Source: Methylocystis iwaonis (GTDB lineage Bacteria; Pseudomonadota; Alphaproteobacteria; Rhizobiales; Beijerinckiaceae). From it: DNA of 64,000 bases. The stretch spans positions 1-64,000 of the forward strand of contig NZ_AP027145.1 in assembly GCF_027925385.1 (NCBI RefSeq), read 5' to 3'. The position numbers and the translations under genes were made by a program. The notes under the pieces were generated by a model. It saw nothing but the letters and a program-made list of their open reading frames with translations. It was not told where the DNA came from and made no database searches. This document shows, in pieces, positions 60,184-64,000 of this stretch (position 1 is its first letter; every line of letters starts with the position of its first letter).

Positions 60184-61208
60184 GCAAACATTCTCCTAGA
60201 AAGTCTATTATCTCGAATTTCAGCGCTCTCTCTGCGGGACTGACCGAACAGCCAGATGACGAAACTAAGGCTGGTTCACCCCGGCTTGGACAAACGCCAC
60301 AACCTGTTTCGCGTGTCGGCGCAGGCGTGATCGGTGCCACTCAGCGCACTTTGACTGATATTCGGGAGGAGCGGGACAGGCTTCGGGCCCAACTCGAGGC
60401 TGGCGGCATACGAGAACTCGACCCTTCGTTGGTCGATCCTTCGCCCTACCCCGATCGTCTGCCGGAAGATGATAATCATGATTTTGAGGAGTTCAAAAAG
60501 CTTATCTCCGACGAAGGACAGAAGGTTCCGATCGGAGTGCGGCCGCATCCTGTCGCCCCTGACCGGTACCAAGTGGTTTACGGCCATCGACGTTGGCGGG
60601 CAGCCAAGGAACTCGGCATAACCGTCAAGGCGGTGATCGCCAGCCTTACCGACCGGGAACTGGTCATCGCGCAAGGAATTGAGAATTCTGCGCGTCAGGA
60701 CCTTAGTTGGATTGAAAAGGCTCTCTTCGCGTGGCGCATGGATGAAGCGGGGATAAAGGCACGAGACATCCGCTCTGCCCTCGCGATCGACGATCCTGAG
60801 TTAGCCCGATTCCGTGCAGTTTGCCGGGCCCTTTCCGTGGAAACAATTCTAGCGATTGGCCGAGCGCCAAAGGCCGGCCGACCTCGTTGGGTGGCGCTTG
60901 GAAACGCTGTCAACGCAGACCCGACCGCGCTGGATCGCCTGAAGGAATCCTTGGCATCTGCCAAGGATTCTGTGTCCGACGATCGGTTCCGCGCCGCTCT
61001 GGAGTCCGTGAAAATACGGACTGAGAGCCCGCGCAGGGGCCTCGACCTTTCGTCTCCTGCAGGGAAAGTCGTCGGCCGGGCCACGTTTTCGGCGTCGGAA
61101 ATACGGCTGACGATCGAAAAGTCCCGTTCGGAGGCGTTTGCCACTTTTCTGAGTGCAGAACTTCCTTCGTTGATGAGCAAGTTTTTTGGGAGTGAGCGTG
61201 AAGAGTAA
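60180..61208 (+). CDS. repB: RepB, repABC centromere-binding protein
   Basis: A 342-residue ParB-family protein: ELDPSLVDPSPYPDRL, then IGVRPHPVAPDRYQVVYGHR and RRWRAAKELGITV (GHRRWRA motif), ENSARQDLSWIEKA and a HTH around GIKARDIRSALAIDD. It binds parS; one palindromic candidate lies inside its own gene at 60945 and another just after it at 61220. Confidence 0.95.
   Translation: MSKHSPRKSIISNFSALSAGLTEQPDDETKAGSPRLGQTPQPVSRVGAGVIGATQRTLTDIREERDRLRAQLEAGGIRELDPSLVDPSPYPDRLPEDDNHDFEEFKKLISDEGQKVPIGVRPHPVAPDRYQVVYGHRRWRAAKELGITVKAVIASLTDRELVIAQGIENSARQDLSWIEKALFAWRMDEAGIKARDIRSALAIDDPELARFRAVCRALSVETILAIGRAPKAGRPRWVALGNAVNADPTALDRLKESLASAKDSVSDDRFRAALESVKIRTESPRRGLDLSSPAGKVVGRATFSASEIRLTIEKSRSEAFATFLSAELPSLMSKFFGSEREE
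60945..60970. repeat. parS candidate 1, palindrome inside repB
   Basis: Perfect arms GAATCCTTGGCA (60945-60956) and TGCCAAGGATTC (60959-60970) around TC. The same 12-base arms recur at 61220-61251 with the centre GA, so the two copies are in opposite orientation. Confidence 0.75.
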
Positions 61209-61219
61209 TTTGATGGTGA

Positions 61220-61251
61220 GAAGAATCCTTGGCAGATGCCAAGGATTCTTC
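61220..61251. repeat. parS candidate 2, palindrome between repB and repC
   Basis: A perfect 32-base palindrome with arms GAAGAATCCTTGGCA (61220-61234) and TGCCAAGGATTCTTC (61237-61251). It contains the full copy-1 sequence and starts 11 bases after the repB stop, one of the usual places for parS in repABC operons. Confidence 0.8.
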
Positions 61252-61329
61252 ATCGTTCACGATCGGCGCTTCCGCTGATCAAAAACGGCAATCACCCGAA
61301 CAATGAAGTAGAGGACGGAACTCACGGCA

Positions 61330-61386
61330 AAAAGAAAGGCCCCCAAGCGGCGAACCAACTCGAGAGCCTTCGTGTTCTTTTGGCGA
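61330..61386 (-). ncRNA. repABC countertranscribed RNA (ctRNA, inc-alpha)
   Basis: On the minus strand between repB and repC: -35 TTGACA (61420-61415), exactly 17 bases, -10 TATTCG (61397-61392), then about 50 bases of RNA ending in a hairpin AAGGCTCTC (61371-61363) with GGGGGCCTT (61345-61337) and the tail TCTTTTTG. Location, size and structure match the small antisense RNA that limits RepC synthesis in repABC plasmids. Confidence 0.8.
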
Positions 61387-61479
61387 AGATACGAATAAGC
61401 CTCTCCATAAAATTTGTCAATGTTGGAACGTCGATTCGGCGAGCAGTTCTTCTTTGCCTGAAGCCATAGAGGCAGAGGC

Positions 61480-62823
61480 ATGGAACAAAATTGCTCAACG
61501 ACGCCCTTCGGGCGGCGGTCGCTGACGCTTGCCATGGTGGCGAGCCAGGCGACCGCAAAAGACTTCATGCGCCGTGCCGGCGCGGCGGAAATCGTCGTCC
61601 ACAAATGGCGGCTATTTCGGGCCCTGACAGAGGCGAAAGCGCCGCTTGGCGTCACCGACCGGGCGCTATCGGTTTTGCACGCCCTGCTGAGCTTCCATCA
61701 GGAGACGGTGCTGACGCTGTCCGAGAAGGGCGTGGGGGTCTCGGAAAGCGGAGTATCCCTGGGGATCGTCGTATTTCCGTCGAATAAGGAATTGTCGATC
61801 CGCGCCCACGGCATGGCCCCAGCGACCTTGCGCCGGCATATCGCCATGCTAGTCGACGCCGGCTTGATCATCCGCCGAGACTCACCCAACGGCAAACGCT
61901 TCGCCCGGAGAGGGCAGGGGGGCGGAATCGACGAGGCCTTTGGATTCGACCTGACGCCGCTCATTGCGCGCGCGACTGAAATCGAGAACCTCGCCGAAGA
62001 GGTGCGCGCCGAAAACCGCGCCATGGCCTTGTTGCGCGAGAGGGTCACCCTGGCGAGGCGTGACATCGTGAAGATGATCGAGATGGGAATAGAAGAGGGC
62101 GTTCCCGGCGACTGGGAAACCCGCCACAGCGATTATCGGGCGCTTGCCAGCCGCCAGGCGCGAAAAATGACGCGGACCGATTTGGAGGCTTTGGCGGGGG
62201 AACTCGCCGCGCTCGCGGCCCAAATCAATAGTGTGCTGGAAAACCACGTTAAACGCCAAAACAAGAGCGCCAATGAGTCTCAAACTGAGCGCCATATACA
62301 GAATCAAAACTCAAACATTTCTGATCTTGAACCTAGCCTTCAAGAAGGCAGGGCCGAACCGCCCGAGCTAATTGGCAAGGAAGCGGCGGCCGATGGGGGA
62401 GGGGCATTGGAACCTGAGAGGCAGGAAACCGAACCGCGCATCCATCCCGGGCCACCGCCAGCCCCCAGAACCTATCCGCTTGGGATGGTGCTGCAAGCCT
62501 GTCCGGATATCGTCGATTACGCCAGGGGCGGGGAGATTTCATCGTGGCGGGATCTCGCGATGGCCGCTGCGACGGTTCGTTCAGCCCTTGGCGTCTCGCC
62601 CGACGCCTGGGCGCAGGCGCTCGAGGTTATGGGCGAGCATGACGCCTCGATCGTTATCGCCGCAATTCTGCAGCGGGGCGAGGAAATCACCTCCGCCGGC
62701 GGCTATTTGCGCGCACTGACGGCCAAGGCGCGGGCAGGGGAGTTTTCGCTGGGTCCGGTGCTCATGGCGTTATTGCGCGGCAAGGCCGCCAGATCGGCGA
62801 AATTGCGAAAGGCGGCGGGGTGA
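61480..62823 (+). CDS. repC: RepC, repABC replication initiator
   Basis: A 447-residue initiator: MEQNCSTTPFGRRSLTLAMV is the typical RepC start, followed by FPSNKELSIRAHGMAPATLR, IIRRDSPNGKRFARRGQGGG and FDLTPLIARA. The C-terminal domain ends with ITSAGGYLRALTAKARAGEF. RepC acts on an origin within its own coding sequence. A low-complexity linker (about residues 265-330) separates the domains. Full length, so the plasmid replicon is intact. Confidence 0.95.
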   Translation: MEQNCSTTPFGRRSLTLAMVASQATAKDFMRRAGAAEIVVHKWRLFRALTEAKAPLGVTDRALSVLHALLSFHQETVLTLSEKGVGVSESGVSLGIVVFPSNKELSIRAHGMAPATLRRHIAMLVDAGLIIRRDSPNGKRFARRGQGGGIDEAFGFDLTPLIARATEIENLAEEVRAENRAMALLRERVTLARRDIVKMIEMGIEEGVPGDWETRHSDYRALASRQARKMTRTDLEALAGELAALAAQINSVLENHVKRQNKSANESQTERHIQNQNSNISDLEPSLQEGRAEPPELIGKEAAADGGGALEPERQETEPRIHPGPPPAPRTYPLGMVLQACPDIVDYARGGEISSWRDLAMAAATVRSALGVSPDAWAQALEVMGEHDASIVIAAILQRGEEITSAGGYLRALTAKARAGEFSLGPVLMALLRGKAARSAKLRKAAG

Positions 62824-62867
62824 CCACGAAGGTTGCTAATGGAGACGGGTTTGTGAGCGCCGCGCCT

Positions 62868-63386
62868 TTAGAAATTCAGGCCGGCCCTTTCGACCCAGCC
62901 GGCGACGGTTTGGCCAATGGCGTGGACCTGCACCCATCTGCCGTCTTGCCCGAGGACCTCGACACGGGAGCCATAGACAGCCCGACCAAGGATCTTCGCG
63001 GCCCCCCCTTGGCGCGTCTCTGATGGGCAGATCGATTTTGGAAACCAGCGCGGAATCCAATCTCACCGGCGAAGCTTTGGCGTCCGCAGTGAATTTTTCC
63101 GCAGTCGCTGTCTTTTGCCTTGCGATGATTTTCTGTTTCTCGCCGGCGGCACGCATTGTCTGCGAGGGGCGGCGAACGTGTAAATGAGGGCCCACAGGGT
63201 GCCGAACATGAACACCGCGGCGGCGACGCTCTTTCCGGCGAAGAGGGCGTATCTCATGCCGACTCCGCGCGGGAGAGGCGCGGTCGCGGGCTTTGTGGCG
63301 GGCCGTGGCGTCGATGCGTTGGCGCGCCGAGACTTCGCAGGATTTTTCTGATGACGTGACGCCCCGGCGGTCGTGACCGTTGACAT
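62868..63386 (-). pseudogene. SH3-domain membrane protein with two frameshifts
   Basis: Three frames together give one protein: a TM segment (SVAAAVFMFGTLWALIYTF, from ATG 63258 or 63386), then MRAAGEKQKIIARQKTA and SALVSKIDLPIRDAPRG, then ILGRAVYGSRVEVLGQDGRW and VAGWVERAGLNF, a bacterial SH3 domain. The breaks fall at homopolymers (GCCCC near 63165 and seven C near 63003), one needing an insertion and one a deletion. It could be a real pseudogene or a sequencing error in an intact gene. Confidence 0.65.
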
Positions 63387-63504
63387 GGATAACCCCTCGC
63401 CCTTTCCGAAGATTATGATTAGACGGAGAAGGGTTTACGGATCTTTGAAAGCCGAACATCAGGCTGCGGCTTTGAGGACGATCCGGCCCGCCGGCCGCAG
63501 CGCA

Positions 63505-63837
63505 TCACAGGGCCACATAACCGCGACGCTCCTTCACGCGCCGCTGCCGGGCAAGAGCCTCCATAGCTTGCCCCCTATCGTCAAAAGCGGCCATGCGCAG
63601 CCGGCTGGCCCCCCCGATCCGTCCCCATTCCGCGACCAAACACCAGCGCCCGAACAGATCCGGCGCGACATCGAGGCGGTAGAACCGGCGCATGTTCCGG
63701 GCCAGGTTTATGCGATGCAAAACGATAGCATCCACGACCGCGAGTCTGAGTGCTCGCGGGACCTCGGTCAAGATCTCGGGGACTGCCTGTCCTGAGCCTG
63801 CGCCAGCGCCGGTCCCGCCGCTCATCAGGCGGCTCAT
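63505..63837 (-). CDS. WGR domain protein
   Basis: A 110-residue protein that is mostly a WGR domain: VLHRINLARNMRRFYRLDVA, CLVAEWGRIGGASRL and ALARQRRVKERRGY. The domain, named after its Trp-Gly-Arg motif, binds nucleic acid in PARPs and occurs as short stand-alone proteins on alphaproteobacterial plasmids. The start is ATG 63837, or 63825. The role here is unknown. Confidence 0.8.
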   Translation of the reverse strand: MSRLMSGGTGAGAGSGQAVPEILTEVPRALRLAVVDAIVLHRINLARNMRRFYRLDVAPDLFGRWCLVAEWGRIGGASRLRMAAFDDRGQAMEALARQRRVKERRGYVAL

Positions 63838-64000
63838 TGCTTGCCTCTGCGGTCTCGTCGTCGCGGCGGCCACCTTAATCGCCCATGAGGCATTAGCCTT
63901 CGACGTTCACTTCGATATCGGCGCGCGCGATATGCTGCTTCTCTGTTTCTTCACCGGAATCGGCCTCATGCGCGTTTCTCCGATCTATTGGACGGAGGGC

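Noticed and set aside
62820..63023. Small plus-strand frame overlapping the repC stop
   Set aside because: Antisense to the SH3 domain coding sequence, which has clear family motifs.
63821..64000. Open plus-strand frame at the right edge resembling a signal peptide and TM segment
   Set aside because: No start codon before the hydrophobic part and the frame is cut by the window edge; support is too weak.

Overview
The window looks like a 64 kb piece of a GC-rich alphaproteobacterial (Hyphomicrobiales-type) conjugative plasmid. The main reason is a complete repABC replication/partition operon at the right end (58972-62823), a system known only from Alphaproteobacteria. It comes with a complete VirB/VirD4 type IV secretion system, an IncP-like transfer-initiation region and an accessory gene set typical of rhizobial and methylotroph megaplasmids. 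The exact genus cannot be read from the sequence; a methanotroph of the Methylocystis/Methylosinus group is only a guess. No rRNA, tRNA or CRISPR array was seen.

Layout. 1-265: edge fragment of a TniB-like transposition ATPase. 493-6384: plasmid housekeeping block (DUF932, large ParB-like protein, toprim protein, DUF2493 protein); the first two genes share a repeated leader hairpin. 6571-13353: small exported and membrane proteins, an SSB-like protein, a degenerate SNase-like protein, an acyltransferase, a small regulator operon and a lytic transglycosylase, mostly behind one recurrent AT-rich promoter box. 13690-16113: a second, solo RepC-like initiator preceded by a structured putative antisense RNA, then an SSB. 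16152-21451: divergent traM/traL/traK-like and traJ(mobC)/traI(relaxase)-like genes flanking the presumed oriT.

21737-28947 is a first defence-like island: a ubiquitin-like conjugation operon (Ubl, E2-like, E1-JAB fusion, DUF6527, Clp-fold serine protease), a ribbon-helix-helix protein, a Fic toxin-antitoxin pair and an uncharacterised ParA-HTH / unknown / HEPN triad. 29214-41841 is the T4SS operon on the minus strand, in the order virB1-B2-B3-B4-x-B5-B7-B6-B8-B9-B10-B11-virD4. 42304-58671 is a second accessory region: a cupin protein, a PLD fragment, a multi-TM protein, a pseudokinase-SF1 helicase coupled to a PLD nuclease, an IS66 element with intact target duplications inside a DUF3883 relic, several decayed genes, a ParDE pair whose toxin has an amber stop, a two-gene CBASS (CD-NTase plus S-4TM effector) and an ArdC fragment.

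How it fits together. RepABC (with two palindromic parS candidates and a ctRNA) provides maintenance. The relaxase, TraK-L-M-like proteins and VirB/D4 channel provide transfer. The ParDE and Fic pairs and at least three defence-like modules are cargo. The recurrent AT-rich box at about eleven promoters, including those of the T4SS, ParA/TraL-like, mobilisation and solo-RepC transcription units, suggests one plasmid-encoded regulator coordinates them; the small HTH protein at 11220-11702 carries the same box upstream of itself and is the best candidate.
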